From an uncultured Collinsella sp. (GTDB lineage: Bacteria > Actinomycetota > Coriobacteriia > Coriobacteriales > Coriobacteriaceae): DNA of 64,000 nt. The notes below the pieces were generated by a model. It ran no database searches and was not told the origin of the DNA. It worked only from the letters and a program-made list of their open reading frames with translations. Below, one piece after another: positions 17,105 through 25,690 of this stretch. The DNA lies in NCBI GenBank assembly GCA_900759565.1, contig CAAEVV010000043.1:27810-91809 (forward strand). The letters are read 5' to 3'. Position 1 is the stretch's first letter, and each line of letters begins with the position of its first letter. The position numbers and the translations under genes are program-made.

Positions 17105-17785
17105 ATGCGGGTTTTGATCACGGGTGCTTCGGGCGGTATCGGAACCGCATGCGTGCAGCGCTTTTTGGACGAGGGCCACGAGGTCGTGGGCTTTGATCTG
17201 CTGCCGGCGGCGATCGAACACGAGCGCTATCGCCATCTGATTGTTGATGTCCGCAAGCCGGGCTCGTTTCCAGGCGACCTTGAACCCCAAGTGATCGTGA
17301 ACGTTGCCGGTACGCAGGATTCGGCCGACGATATCGCCGCCAACCTGTGTGGCACCATCAACGTGACCGAGCGCTACGCTTTTGTGGGGGAGGGGCTTGT
17401 CGCCAAGCCGGCGCCCGCTATCAAATCCGTGGTCAATGTGGGGTCGGCGAGTGGGCATACGGGGTCGGAGTTTCCCGCCTATGCCGCCAGCAAGGGCGGC
17501 GTTATCGCCTACACCAAGAACCTTGCAAACCGCCTGGCACCGCAGGCCATCGCCAACAGTGTGGACCCGGGCGGCGTTATCACGCCGCTCAACCGTTGCG
17601 TGATGGAAGACGAGCACCTGTGGAATCAGATTATGGAGCTCACGCCGCTTAAACGTTGGGCCACCGCCCAAGAGATCGCCGAGTGGATCTACTTTGTGGG
17701 CGTGACCAACCGGTTTATGACCGGACAGAGCCTGCTCATTGACGGTGGCGAGGCCGGCCGCACCCAGTTTATCTGGCCCGAGTAG
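17105..17785 (+). CDS. SDR-family oxidoreductase
   Basis: 226 aa. Rossmann NAD(P) site ITGASGGIG at residues 5-13, catalytic Ser region VNVGSASG, and YAASK with the active-site Tyr and Lys near residue 126-130. Ends with DGGEAGR-type C-terminal SDR segment. Classical short-chain dehydrogenases reduce or oxidise alcohol/ketone groups; substrate unknown, though the segment GGVITPLNR resembles 3-alpha/20-beta-hydroxysteroid dehydrogenase-like members, so a steroid or sugar-alcohol substrate is possible. Nine bases after the transporter; a strong terminator follows. Confidence 0.85.
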   Translation: MRVLITGASGGIGTACVQRFLDEGHEVVGFDLLPAAIEHERYRHLIVDVRKPGSFPGDLEPQVIVNVAGTQDSADDIAANLCGTINVTERYAFVGEGLVAKPAPAIKSVVNVGSASGHTGSEFPAYAASKGGVIAYTKNLANRLAPQAIANSVDPGGVITPLNRCVMEDEHLWNQIMELTPLKRWATAQEIAEWIYFVGVTNRFMTGQSLLIDGGEAGRTQFIWPE

Positions 17786-17826
17786 AAAACGCGCCCGATG
17801 GCAAGATTGCCGTCGGGCGCGTTTTT
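17786..17826 (+). terminator. Bidirectional intrinsic terminator between SDR and ung
   Basis: A long stem built on AACGCGCCCGATGGCA and TGCCGTCGGGCGCGTT, with A and T runs on the two sides (GTTTTT on the plus strand). Serves convergent genes. Confidence 0.85.
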
Positions 17827-17838
17827 GATGTATCGATT

Positions 17839-18564
17839 TTAGCCGAGGCAAGTCCAGTTGACGGGGGTCGAGCCGTGCTGTTCGAGTAGCCGATTGGCCG
17901 CCGAGAAGGGACGCGACCCCATAAAGGCGGGGAGTTCTGCCGTGGCACGGTTGGCCGAAAGCGGCGAGGGGTGCGTGGAGGCCAGGCAGAACTTGTCGGT
18001 TGCCTTGCCCGCACCGGTTGCGACGAGCTTACCTTCGACCATCTGCTGGGCAAAGCGACCCCATGCCAAAAAGACTACCGGTTGGGGCAGCTGACAGCAG
18101 CGCTCGATAACGTAGTCGGTGAGCGTGCTCCAGCCCAGCTTAGCGTGAGAGTTCGCGGCATGTTCGCGCACGGTGAGCGTAGTGTTGAGGAGCAGGACGC
18201 CCTGTTGTGCCCATGGGGTTAGGTCTCCCGTGGCGGGAATGGGACAACCCAGATCGGCTTTGAGTTCCTTGTAAATGTTGCGCAGGCTCGGCGGCAACTT
18301 GGTTTGCGTCGCGGGGACCGAGAACGACAGTCCCATTGCCTGGTTGGGTCCGTGATAGGGGTCTTGACCCAAGATGACAACCTTGACCTGGTCGGCTGGC
18401 GTGTAGGCGAGGGCATTGAGGATGTCGTCTTGTGCCGGGTAGATGGTCTGCTCGGCACGCAAAAGGGCGATGCGCTCGAGCAGCTGGTTCGTCGTGTCAC
18501 GTACCGGCTGCGGCGCATCGCCCAACCAAGTTGCTATGTTGCGGTCGCGGGTCGCGGTGTCCAT
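17839..18564 (-). CDS. ung: Uracil-DNA glycosylase
   Basis: 241 aa, family 1 UDG. Water-activating loop GQDPYHGPNQAMG with catalytic Asp, uracil-recognition and minor-groove loop HPSPLSANR, and the internal LLNTTLTV. Length and motif spacing are normal. Removes uracil from DNA as the first step of base excision repair. Start ATG at 18564 has GGAG upstream. Monocistronic; the strong bidirectional terminator at 17786-17826 lies just past its stop. Confidence 0.95.
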   Translation of the reverse strand: MDTATRDRNIATWLGDAPQPVRDTTNQLLERIALLRAEQTIYPAQDDILNALAYTPADQVKVVILGQDPYHGPNQAMGLSFSVPATQTKLPPSLRNIYKELKADLGCPIPATGDLTPWAQQGVLLLNTTLTVREHAANSHAKLGWSTLTDYVIERCCQLPQPVVFLAWGRFAQQMVEGKLVATGAGKATDKFCLASTHPSPLSANRATAELPAFMGSRPFSAANRLLEQHGSTPVNWTCLG

Positions 18565-18651
18565 GGGGCTCCTTTATGGCAGATACTCTGTTGGCATCTA
18601 TTGTAAAGGCGTCCGGAGACCTTTATCTCGCGGCTACAAAAGGTGAGGCGC

Positions 18652-19560
18652 TTACGAGGCTCGTTCGGGCGCTCCTGTCATGCGGGTGTGGTCGTGAGCA
18701 TGCGCATGAAGTCGCGGGAACTGCACGGTTGCCACCATGACACCGGTGAGGATGAGGGCGGCGCCAAAGAAGGCGATGGGGCTCAGGACCTCGCCAACCA
18801 AGAAGAACGAAAAGACGGCGGAGCAGACCGGCTCGAGCGAGAAGGCAAAGCCGGTGGTCTCGGCGGGCACGTGGGGCTGCACGAGCGTTTGGGTGATAAA
18901 GCCGTAGGCAGAGCAGATGAGTGCGAGCGCGACGACAACGACGATCTCGCCCGGCGTGCCGGGAAGCGTGAAACCGCCAAAGGTGAATGCGGCGATGCCC
19001 GAGAACAGGCCGCCAAAGCCCAGCTGCCAAACGCCCAGAGCAAGCGGATCGACTTCTTCGACAAAGCGCTTGGCCACGATAATGTGGCTGGCATAGATAA
19101 AGGCCGAGAGCAGCATGATGATTGCGCCGGGATTCAGGCTGGTAAAATCGGCGCCCGAGAGCAGCAGCATGCCGCAGGTGACGATAGCCGTGCCGATGAG
19201 CACCTTGCGCTCGGGGGCGCGACGCAGCAGAGCTGCGTTGGCAAACGGCACGATCACGACCGTCAGGCTCTGCAAAAAGCCGGCAGTGGAGGCGGAAGTG
19301 AGGCTGGAACCCAGGCACATGCAGGTGAGCTCGGTTGCCATGATGGCGCCGATGATGGCGGCACGGACCATAAGGTCGCGGTTGATGTGGAACGCGCGCT
19401 TGTGGAAGAGCAACAGGCAGGCCACAAAGGCGATGATGCAGCGCAGCGCAACGATGCTCGTGGCGTTCATGCTGTCCATGCCGATCTTCATGAGGGGGTA
19501 CGAAAAGCCCCATGCGACGGGAACGGAAAATGAGAGCGCGATTGCTTTTTTGCGATCCAT
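18652..19560 (-). CDS. EamA/DMT-superfamily transporter, divergent from a LysR gene
   Basis: 302 aa, ten predicted TM helices, two EamA repeats, first starting VPVAWGFSYPLMKIGMD. His-rich cytoplasmic tail (HAHAHDHTRMT) at residues about 285-295, which could bind metal but may be chance. Starts 158 bases from the divergent LysR gene at 19719; LysR-type regulators usually control such divergent neighbours. The shared region is A/T-rich. Substrate is unknown. A second such LysR/EamA pair is at 53862-55749. Confidence 0.85.
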   Translation of the reverse strand: MDRKKAIALSFSVPVAWGFSYPLMKIGMDSMNATSIVALRCIIAFVACLLLFHKRAFHINRDLMVRAAIIGAIMATELTCMCLGSSLTSASTAGFLQSLTVVIVPFANAALLRRAPERKVLIGTAIVTCGMLLLSGADFTSLNPGAIIMLLSAFIYASHIIVAKRFVEEVDPLALGVWQLGFGGLFSGIAAFTFGGFTLPGTPGEIVVVVALALICSAYGFITQTLVQPHVPAETTGFAFSLEPVCSAVFSFFLVGEVLSPIAFFGAALILTGVMVATVQFPRLHAHAHDHTRMTGAPERAS

Positions 19561-19718
19561 GGGACTCCTTTTGTTACAGAACGGTTTCGTACAAAGGATT
19601 CTGCTCCCAGATTTGGATGTAGTAAAGCGAATGTATCTTCAGTATGATTAAGAAATGCTAATGTCGGAAGAAAAAGCTCTGGCAAAACGTTTTACGGCTA
19701 CATCGATGGGGAGGCACG

Positions 19719-20585
19719 ATGGCATCGCGGTATCAGATTGCGTGTATGGTGGTCGATTGCGGCAGCCTGAAACGCGCGGCCGACGAGCTAGGCTATACGC
19801 AAAGTGCGGTGAGCCAGGCCGTCAAGGCACTCGAGCGCGAGCTGGGCACCACGCTTATCGAGCGCGGCAAGCAGGGCGTGTCGCTTACGCGCGACGGTAA
19901 ACAATATCTGCCGTACTTGCGCCAGATCGTGACCGCCGAGGCCGAGCTCGAGGGCAAGCGCCAGGAGCTGCTGGGGCTTTCGTCGACCGATATTCGTATT
20001 GCGACGTTTACCAACGTGAGTCGTACCGTGCTGCCGCGCGTGATCCGCGACTTTGGGGCCCTGCATCCGGGCGTGCACTTTACCCTCAAGCAGGGCGATT
20101 ACACGCGCAACGCCCAGTGGGTGCACGATGGCGTGGTTGACTTTTGCTTTACGGCACGCGGTTTTACCGCTGGGCTCGAGAAGCGCGTGGTCTATCACGA
20201 CGAGTTGGTGGCACTGCTGCCGGCTGCGCATCCGCTGGCGGCAAAGGAAAAGGTGACACTTGCCGACCTGGCGTCCGAGCCGTTTGTGCTGCTGGATGAG
20301 GGCGAACAGAGTCTGGTGCTCGATGCATTCGCGGCGCATGGGCTGTCGCCGCACGTGACGAGCGAGGTGACCGACGACTACACCATCATGGCGATGGTGG
20401 AGGAGGGCCTAGGCGTGAGTATGCTCTACCGTCGTACTGTGGAAGGCATGCGGGCCGATATTCGTGTGCGGCCCATCGTGCATGCTCCCTCACGCGACGT
20501 AGTGGCGGCCTGGCGCAGCTGGGACACCATGCCCATCGCCACGAGGCGCTTTATCGACTATATGAGCTCACATATTGTCAATTAA
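19719..20585 (+). CDS. LysR-family transcriptional regulator
   Basis: 288 aa: N-terminal winged HTH (residues about 5-60, with SLKRAADELGYTQSAVSQAVKAL in the LysR helix pattern) and a periplasmic-binding-like effector domain from about 88. Start ATG preceded by GGGGAGG. Divergent from the EamA transporter gene, which is its probable target; LTTRs bind T-N11-A boxes between such genes. Effector unknown. Convergent with the MATE gene that follows. Confidence 0.9.
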   Translation: MASRYQIACMVVDCGSLKRAADELGYTQSAVSQAVKALERELGTTLIERGKQGVSLTRDGKQYLPYLRQIVTAEAELEGKRQELLGLSSTDIRIATFTNVSRTVLPRVIRDFGALHPGVHFTLKQGDYTRNAQWVHDGVVDFCFTARGFTAGLEKRVVYHDELVALLPAAHPLAAKEKVTLADLASEPFVLLDEGEQSLVLDAFAAHGLSPHVTSEVTDDYTIMAMVEEGLGVSMLYRRTVEGMRADIRVRPIVHAPSRDVVAAWRSWDTMPIATRRFIDYMSSHIVN

Positions 20586-20612
20586 TGACTGACATGGCGT
20601 TGAGTGCGGTGT

Positions 20613-21995
20613 TTAGCGGGCTGTCGCTTTGGCTTGGGTGGTGCGATAGGTGCGTGCCGGGTGGCAAAGTAGTACCGCCACGACCATAAAGAACGCCGTG
20701 GTACCCAGGCTGATGGGGTAGACCATCATGATGTTCGCAAAGGTGCGGAAGTGCGGGAACACGCAGAACACCCAATAGAAGCGGATGCCGCAGACGCAGA
20801 TCATGGTGATGAGGGCGGGCGTGAGCGAGATGCCAAAGCCGCGCAGGTAGCCGGACATGTTTTCGTAGAACATGCTAAAGGCGTACGCCGGGAAGATCGA
20901 GCACACGCGGATATAGCCGATCGAGACGATGTTGGGATCGCTGTTGAACAGCGACAAGATCTCGCGCCCCAGGCCGACAATAACGATAATTGTGGTGAGC
21001 GCGACGATGCCGCCTTCGACCAGGCAGACCTTGAGCGTTTTGGTGCAGCGGTCGATCTGGCGGGCACCGTGGTTTTGTCCCACAAAGGTGGTGCACGCCT
21101 GGCTAAAGCTGTTGAGCAGGTTGTAGCACACGTACTCCAGGCTCATGGCGGCGCTCGATGCCGCCATGACCTCGGTGCCCAGGCTGTTGATGGCAGACTG
21201 GATGATGATGTTGGCGACAGCAAAGACGGCGCTTTGGATGCCGGCGGGCAGGCCGATCTTGACGATGCGCTTGAGGGCGACGGGGTCGATAGCCAGGTCG
21301 CGTGGGGTGACGCGGACGACGGAGTCGGTCTTGAGCAGGCGGATAAAGAGTGTAGCGGCGCTGACGGTGTAGGCGATGGCGGTGGCGATGGCGACACCTG
21401 CGACGCCCCAGTGGAGTACGGGGACAAAGATGAGGTCCAGGCCAATGTTGAGGACGGTGGACACAGCAAGCGCCTGCAGCGGCATGCGGGTGATGCCGAC
21501 GGAGCGGAAGATCGCGGCCTCAAAGTTGTAGAGCAAGATCGAGGGCATGCTGAGCAAAAAGACGCGCAGGTAGAGCGAAGCGAGCGGCATGGTTTCGGCG
21601 GGAACGTTGAGCGCGGCGAGCATGGGCTCGGCAAAGATCTCGCCCAGTGCGATGACGACAAAGCCCACGAGCGCCATTAAAATCGAGGTATGGACGGCGC
21701 GTTTGACCATGTTCTGATCGTTGCGGCCGATAGCGTTGGCGATGACCACGTTGGAGCCAAGCGATATGCCAATAAACAGGTTGAGCATAAGGCTGGTAAG
21801 CGGAACATTGGAGCCGACCGCCGCCATGGCGAGGGTTCCCTGGTCGCCCGAGAAGTTACCGATGATGACCGTGGCGATGAGGTTCGACAGCTGCTCCAAG
21901 ATGCTCGTGGCGGCCACGGGGAAGGCGAACAGGGGAATATTGCGCCACAGCGAGCCGGTGGTCATGTCAATGTGCTTAGATGCGGTATCAGCCAT
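20613..21995 (-). CDS. MATE-family efflux transporter
   Basis: 460 aa with twelve hydrophobic segments in two six-helix halves, and the family start IPLFAFPVAATSILEQLSN. MATE proteins extrude cationic drugs or metabolites by Na+ or H+ exchange; this one has the C-terminal length of the bacterial DinF/NorM-like groups. Substrate is unknown. No regulator is adjacent except the convergent LysR. A GGGGACGTTCT palindromic repeat (22060-22117) lies upstream of its start, between it and rlmA. Confidence 0.88.
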   Translation of the reverse strand: MADTASKHIDMTTGSLWRNIPLFAFPVAATSILEQLSNLIATVIIGNFSGDQGTLAMAAVGSNVPLTSLMLNLFIGISLGSNVVIANAIGRNDQNMVKRAVHTSILMALVGFVVIALGEIFAEPMLAALNVPAETMPLASLYLRVFLLSMPSILLYNFEAAIFRSVGITRMPLQALAVSTVLNIGLDLIFVPVLHWGVAGVAIATAIAYTVSAATLFIRLLKTDSVVRVTPRDLAIDPVALKRIVKIGLPAGIQSAVFAVANIIIQSAINSLGTEVMAASSAAMSLEYVCYNLLNSFSQACTTFVGQNHGARQIDRCTKTLKVCLVEGGIVALTTIIVIVGLGREILSLFNSDPNIVSIGYIRVCSIFPAYAFSMFYENMSGYLRGFGISLTPALITMICVCGIRFYWVFCVFPHFRTFANIMMVYPISLGTTAFFMVVAVLLCHPARTYRTTQAKATAR

Positions 21996-22059
21996 ATGCT
22001 CTCAATCTCTAATATGCTCTTTCGTGCCTATTTGCGCAGACGATGATACTCCTAATCGA

Positions 22060-22117
22060 CTAGTCATTGGGGACGTTCTAAAACGATTAGTCATTCAAGA
22101 ACGTCCCCAATGACTAG
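22060..22117. repeat. GGGGACGTTCT inverted repeat, second copy
   Basis: CTAGTCATTGGGGACGTTCT (22060-22079) and its exact inverse (22098-22117) flank an 18-base loop with a further TAGTCATTC. Same family as 7661-7741. In both places a shared GGCGTG-x-GACAAT string follows within 25 bases, before a plus-strand gene. Confidence 0.85.
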
Positions 22118-22173
22118 GTGGGGAAGGCGTGCGACAATGGTGGGCGTTGTGTTGTTCGCGCTAAGGAGTTGCC

Positions 22174-22989
22174 ATGTTGTTGTGTCCTGTTTGCCATGAG
22201 CCGTTGGTGGACAATGAGCGCGGTGCTGCATGCGCGGGCGGACACCGGTTTGACCGTGCTCGCGAGGGCTATCTATATCTACTACGTTCGTCCAAGAGCG
22301 GCGACTCCATGGGTGATCCCAAGTCGCAGGCGCGCAGCCGTCGCGACTTTCTGAACCGCGGTTACTATGCGCCGCTGCGCGATGCGATGGTCGAGTTGGT
22401 GCGCAAGCAGGTGTCTGGGCGTGCCACGTCTACGGATGGTCCCATGACGCTGCTCGATATTTGCTGCGGCGAGGGTTACTACACCAGCGCCATGGGCGCG
22501 GTGCCGGGCGTGGATGCTTACGGCTTTGACCTGGGCAAAGAGATGGTGCGCCTGGCCGCCAAGCGCGGCGATGCGACCTATTTTGTGGCCAATATGAAGG
22601 ACATTCCCGTGGCCGATGGCACCTTCGATATGGTGACCGAGCTCTTTGCTCCCTTTAACGAGCGCGAGTTTGTCCGCGTGCTGGCGCCCGAGGGCTCTCT
22701 TTACACCGTGGTGCCGGGCGCCCGTCATCTCTTTGGTCTCAAGGAGGTACTCTACGACACGCCGTACCTTAACGATGAGAAGCTGCCGAAGACCACCGAG
22801 CTCGAGTTAGTCGGAACGCAGCGGGTATCTGCGAATATTACGCTTCAGACGCAGACCGACATTGAGGCGGTGTTCCAGATGACGCCGTACTACTACCGCA
22901 CGCGCCCTGCCGACAAAGAGCGACTGGCAAACCTCGATACCCTTCAGACCGACATCGACTTCATCATCGCCGAGTACCGTCACGGCTAA
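22174..22989 (+). CDS. rlmA: RlmA-like 23S rRNA (guanine-N1) methyltransferase
   Basis: 271 aa. N-terminal zinc site Cys4, Cys7, Cys20 and His24, then the RlmA-type REGYLYLL segment, a double-basic linker and a class I methyltransferase domain with DICCGEGYYT as the SAM-binding motif I. RlmA methylates G745 (Gram-negative, RlmA-I) or G748 (Gram-positive, RlmA-II/TlrB) in 23S rRNA. Which position applies here is not decidable from this sequence. SD AAGGAG before the ATG. The TAA stop abuts a palindromic repeat. Confidence 0.85.
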   Translation: MLLCPVCHEPLVDNERGAACAGGHRFDRAREGYLYLLRSSKSGDSMGDPKSQARSRRDFLNRGYYAPLRDAMVELVRKQVSGRATSTDGPMTLLDICCGEGYYTSAMGAVPGVDAYGFDLGKEMVRLAAKRGDATYFVANMKDIPVADGTFDMVTELFAPFNEREFVRVLAPEGSLYTVVPGARHLFGLKEVLYDTPYLNDEKLPKTTELELVGTQRVSANITLQTQTDIEAVFQMTPYYYRTRPADKERLANLDTLQTDIDFIIAEYRHG

Positions 22990-22990
22990 C

Positions 22991-23027
22991 AACCTGCCAA
23001 AAAAGGACAGGTTCATTTTGGTAGGTT
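22991..23027. repeat. AACCTGCCAAAA hairpin repeat at the rlmA stop
   Basis: AACCTGCCAAAA (22991-23002) pairs with TTTTGGTAGGTT (23016-23027), one mismatch. It starts one base after the rlmA stop codon and resembles in size and position the other gene-end palindromes here. Confidence 0.65.
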
Positions 23028-23043
23028 TTATCTGGGAAAACGC

Positions 23044-23082
23044 AAAGGGCCGACCGCGTTAATGCGCGATCGGCCCTTTTTA
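23044..23082 (+). terminator. Intrinsic terminator between rlmA and a membrane protein gene
   Basis: AAAGGGCCGACCGCG and CGCGATCGGCCCTTTTT form a 15-bp stem with one mismatch and a T-run. Convergent genes, so probably bidirectional. Confidence 0.85.
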
Positions 23083-23117
23083 GTTGCTTGGCTGCAGATG
23101 TTATGAGAAGCGGGCGC

Positions 23118-23519
23118 TTACAGGCGGTCCTTGTTCTCGGCCTTAACGGCGTGTGCCTGCTGAACAAAGAACAGGTCGTAGACCGCGATGACAAAGGCGA
23201 TGATATTGACGGAGCTGCCGCCGAGTGCGGGAAGCGTGAGCGCGGCTTGGAGGAGCGTGGCTGCCGCGGCAACGATACCGAGCTTAAATGCGCCGTCTAC
23301 CTGCGAAGGCTTGTTGGCGCCCTTGATACCGGCGACGCCTGCGGCAAGGTCGACGAGGCCCTTAACAATCACCACAACAGCGGCGAGCGTGGCGTTCGAT
23401 CCGTAAGCGGATCCAAAATTGCCGGTAACAATGCCGGCAATTCCGATGACGAGGCTGGCGATGCCCAGAACAAAATAAATCAGGGCAAGGATTTTGAGTG
23501 TCTTGCGAGCAGTGCTCAT
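23118..23519 (-). CDS. Small four-TM membrane protein of unknown function
   Basis: 133 aa, nearly all hydrophobic, with four predicted TM helices (about 8-32, 40-62, 78-97, 104-122) and a short charged C-terminus ending AENKDRL. It has a regular Gly/Ala-rich pattern such as GIASLVIGIAGIVTG. I do not recognise a family beyond generic small integral membrane proteins common in Coriobacteriia. Start ATG 23519, AAAGGA upstream on its strand. No operon partner. Confidence 0.7.
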   Translation of the reverse strand: MSTARKTLKILALIYFVLGIASLVIGIAGIVTGNFGSAYGSNATLAAVVVIVKGLVDLAAGVAGIKGANKPSQVDGAFKLGIVAAAATLLQAALTLPALGGSSVNIIAFVIAVYDLFFVQQAHAVKAENKDRL

Positions 23520-23748
23520 AGCTGGTCCTTTCGATGCGGGCGCGGAGAATCTGTCGCGCCCAGGTTACGGCACATATCGTGAAGCACATTGTAGTTCAAC
23601 GGGACGATGCATGCGTTTGAAAGCGTCTCTTGCCTGTACGGTCCAACCTTTCAAAAAGGAAAGCTGGACGTAAGCCAAATCGATGGCAGCTCATGTGCGG
23701 CGCTGCGATGATGAGGCCGTAACAAGGAGCTGGTCTCAAGGAGGAGTC

Positions 23749-23892
23749 ATGATGTACGGAGCAGAGCAAGTACGAGAGCCGCGGTCGCTGGGAAGGCGCA
23801 TGAGCGATTCTGTGATCGCTGCCGTGTGCACGGGGTTGATGGCGGTGCTTTGCATTGGGATGCTGTGGGCCATGTCGCATGTGGGACAATAG
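23749..23892 (+). CDS. Small single-TM membrane protein, 47 aa
   Basis: The strong AAGGAGG (23738-23744) precedes two consecutive ATGs (23749 and 23752); either may be used, the second having better spacing. About 20 polar residues with REPRSLGRR precede one TM helix (VIAAVCTGLMAVLCIGMLW). No homologue recognised. Sits 63 bases before rsmJ on the same strand. The strong ribosome-binding site is the main reason to call it a gene. Confidence 0.6.
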   Translation: MMYGAEQVREPRSLGRRMSDSVIAAVCTGLMAVLCIGMLWAMSHVGQ

Positions 23893-23955
23893 CGGACGGT
23901 TGGGTGCTGGCATAAACGGCGCCCCGCGTATTCGTTTGTTTATTAAGGAGTGTCC

Positions 23956-24660
23956 ATGGGCGTCGTCGATCCCTTTTCTGTTGCTCGGGCCGCGGGGCTT
24001 GAGCTGACCGGGAAGCCCGAGGGCCTCACGCTCACCGATGGCACGATGGAGCTGCGTGCCGATTTTACCCGCATGCTTCCACGGCTCAAGCGGGGCCGTC
24101 TGCAGCAAGAGCTGTTGGTAAAGGCTGCGCGCACAAAGGGCATCGAGCGCCCATGGGCGATTGATGCCACGGCAGGCTTTGGCGAGGATTCGCTGCTGCT
24201 GGCGGCCGCGGGCTTTACCGTCGATCTGTACGAGCAGGATTGCGTGATCGCGGCGCTGCTCCAGGATGCCCTGGATCGCGCGGCAGATGATCCGGCACTT
24301 GCGACAGCCGTGACGCGCATGCGCTTACATGCGGGCGAGGACAGTATTGCCGGCCTTTGTCATGCAGCTGAGCTGATCGGGCAGGGCGAACTCACCGCTC
24401 CCGACGTGGTGTATCTGGACCCCATGTTTCCCGAACGCACCAAGAGCGCGGCGGTCAAAAAGAAGTTCCAGCTCCTACATCATCTGGAACAGCCATGCGC
24501 CGATGAGGAGACGCTGGTCGAAGCTGCGCTTGCGGTGCATCCGCGCAAGGTCGTTATCAAGCGGCCGGTGAAGGGGCCGCTGCTTGCCGGCGTTAAGCCG
24601 AGCTATCAACTTGCGGGCAAGGCCGTTCGATACGATGTTTTGGTGCCGCCGCGCCCGTAG
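23956..24660 (+). CDS. rsmJ: RsmJ-like 16S rRNA (guanine-N2) methyltransferase
   Basis: 234 aa from ATG 23956, with AAGGAG at 23944-23949. RsmJ signatures: ELRADFTRMLPRLKRG in the N-terminal part, motif I DATAGFGEDSLLLA, and catalytic YLDPMFPERTKSA. In E. coli RsmJ methylates G1516 of 16S rRNA at N2 with SAM. Family membership is clear; the target base is inferred by homology. Short intergenic to the next gene, which is convergent. Confidence 0.9.
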   Translation: MGVVDPFSVARAAGLELTGKPEGLTLTDGTMELRADFTRMLPRLKRGRLQQELLVKAARTKGIERPWAIDATAGFGEDSLLLAAAGFTVDLYEQDCVIAALLQDALDRAADDPALATAVTRMRLHAGEDSIAGLCHAAELIGQGELTAPDVVYLDPMFPERTKSAAVKKKFQLLHHLEQPCADEETLVEAALAVHPRKVVIKRPVKGPLLAGVKPSYQLAGKAVRYDVLVPPRP

Positions 24661-24708
24661 CTTGCGTGCGATGGCTGGCGCTCCGTCAGTGCCGTGCCGA
24701 TGCGGGGC

Positions 24709-25005
24709 CTATTTCCAAGGGTGCGACGTCAGGTGCCAGCCGCCGCAGTATTCGCATTTGTAGCAGGCTAAGCCGTGCCGCCCGCGGTTTTCGCAGTCGG
24801 CCATAACGGCCTCGGCCTCGGCGCGCGTGTCGTAACGGTTTTTGCGTTCGCACGACTTGTAGCGCCAGGCTTCATTGCGCTCGGCGTTCAGGGCGTCGCG
24901 GCGCTCGTCTTCGCGCGCAAACAGGTCGCCCATATCGCCGCCGGTGGCAGAGCCCAAAAACTCGCTTTTGGCCTTTGACCAGGCGGCTCGCTTTTTGCTT
25001 CCCAT
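24709..25005 (-). CDS. Hypothetical protein with Cys-rich C-terminus
   Basis: 98 aa from the ATG at 25005, preceded by GAGGGG; a TTG 21 bases upstream is a weaker start. Basic N-terminus (MGSKKRAAWSKAKSEF), charged middle (FAREDERRDALNAERNEAW), then CERKNRYDTRAEAEAVM, CENRGRHGL, CYKCEYCGGWH: four to six Cys and His that could bind zinc. The pattern is like small phage and actinobacterial zinc-ribbon proteins of unknown role. Divergent from the GNAT gene. Confidence 0.65.
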   Translation of the reverse strand: MGSKKRAAWSKAKSEFLGSATGGDMGDLFAREDERRDALNAERNEAWRYKSCERKNRYDTRAEAEAVMADCENRGRHGLACYKCEYCGGWHLTSHPWK

Positions 25006-25082
25006 CTGCTTCGCGCCCCTCTTCAAACGCTGGTATCATTGCTCAATCAAAGTGATACCAATAAACGTGAGGCCGCCGCGTG

Positions 25083-25571
25083 ATGATCAGAAAAACCCTC
25101 GATACCGACATTCCCGCTGTCATGGCTATCTACGACGCTGCCCGCGCCTTTATGCGCGCGCATGGCAACGCCACGCAATGGCCCGAGGGCACGCCTTCTG
25201 CCGAGCAACTGGCTGCCGATATCGCCGCCGGTGGCAGCTATGTGTGCGAAGTCGACGGTCGCGTGGTAGCGACGTTTGCCTTTTTACCGGGCCCGGACGA
25301 GTGCTATGACGTAATTGAGGACGGGCAATGGCGCAGTGACACTCCGTATGCTGTGCTGCACCGTGTGGCGTCCGACGGCACCGCGCACGGTATCGCGGCT
25401 GCGATGTTTGCCTTTGCCAAAGAGCGTGCCTATCACCTGCGTATCGACACGCATCAGGACAACCTGCCCATGCAGGGTGCCATCATAAAGGCCGGCTTTG
25501 AGCGCGCTGGTATCGTCTATGTGTCCGACGGCACGGCGCGTGTCGCGTTCGATTGGCTGCGCGAGGCGTAA
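25083..25571 (+). CDS. GNAT-family N-acetyltransferase
   Basis: 162 aa starting at ATG 25083; an in-frame GTG directly before it is also possible. GNAT fold: N-terminal IRKTLDTDIPAVMAIYDAARAFM, the central strand RVVATFAFLPG, then the acetyl-CoA binding region with VASDGTAHGIAAAMFAFAKE (the R/Q-x-x-G-x-G/A loop in weak form) and DNLPMQGAIIKAGFE. Acyl acceptor not predictable. No neighbour suggests a function. Confidence 0.82.
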   Translation: MIRKTLDTDIPAVMAIYDAARAFMRAHGNATQWPEGTPSAEQLAADIAAGGSYVCEVDGRVVATFAFLPGPDECYDVIEDGQWRSDTPYAVLHRVASDGTAHGIAAAMFAFAKERAYHLRIDTHQDNLPMQGAIIKAGFERAGIVYVSDGTARVAFDWLREA

Positions 25572-25690
25572 AAGCTGGGCCTTACGGCAACAATTCACTC
25601 GAACGACAAATGGCCCAAACGGGGGCAAATTTAGTTGATTGCGGCGCCTGGGGTGCTTGCCGTGTGGTTGATAATGCTGCGCCTACGCGA

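Noticed and set aside
16352..17851. Long antisense frame across the VUT and SDR genes
   Set aside because: Both plus-strand genes have clear families and ribosome-binding sites; the antisense product is His/Arg-rich without domains, typical of a GC-rich shadow.
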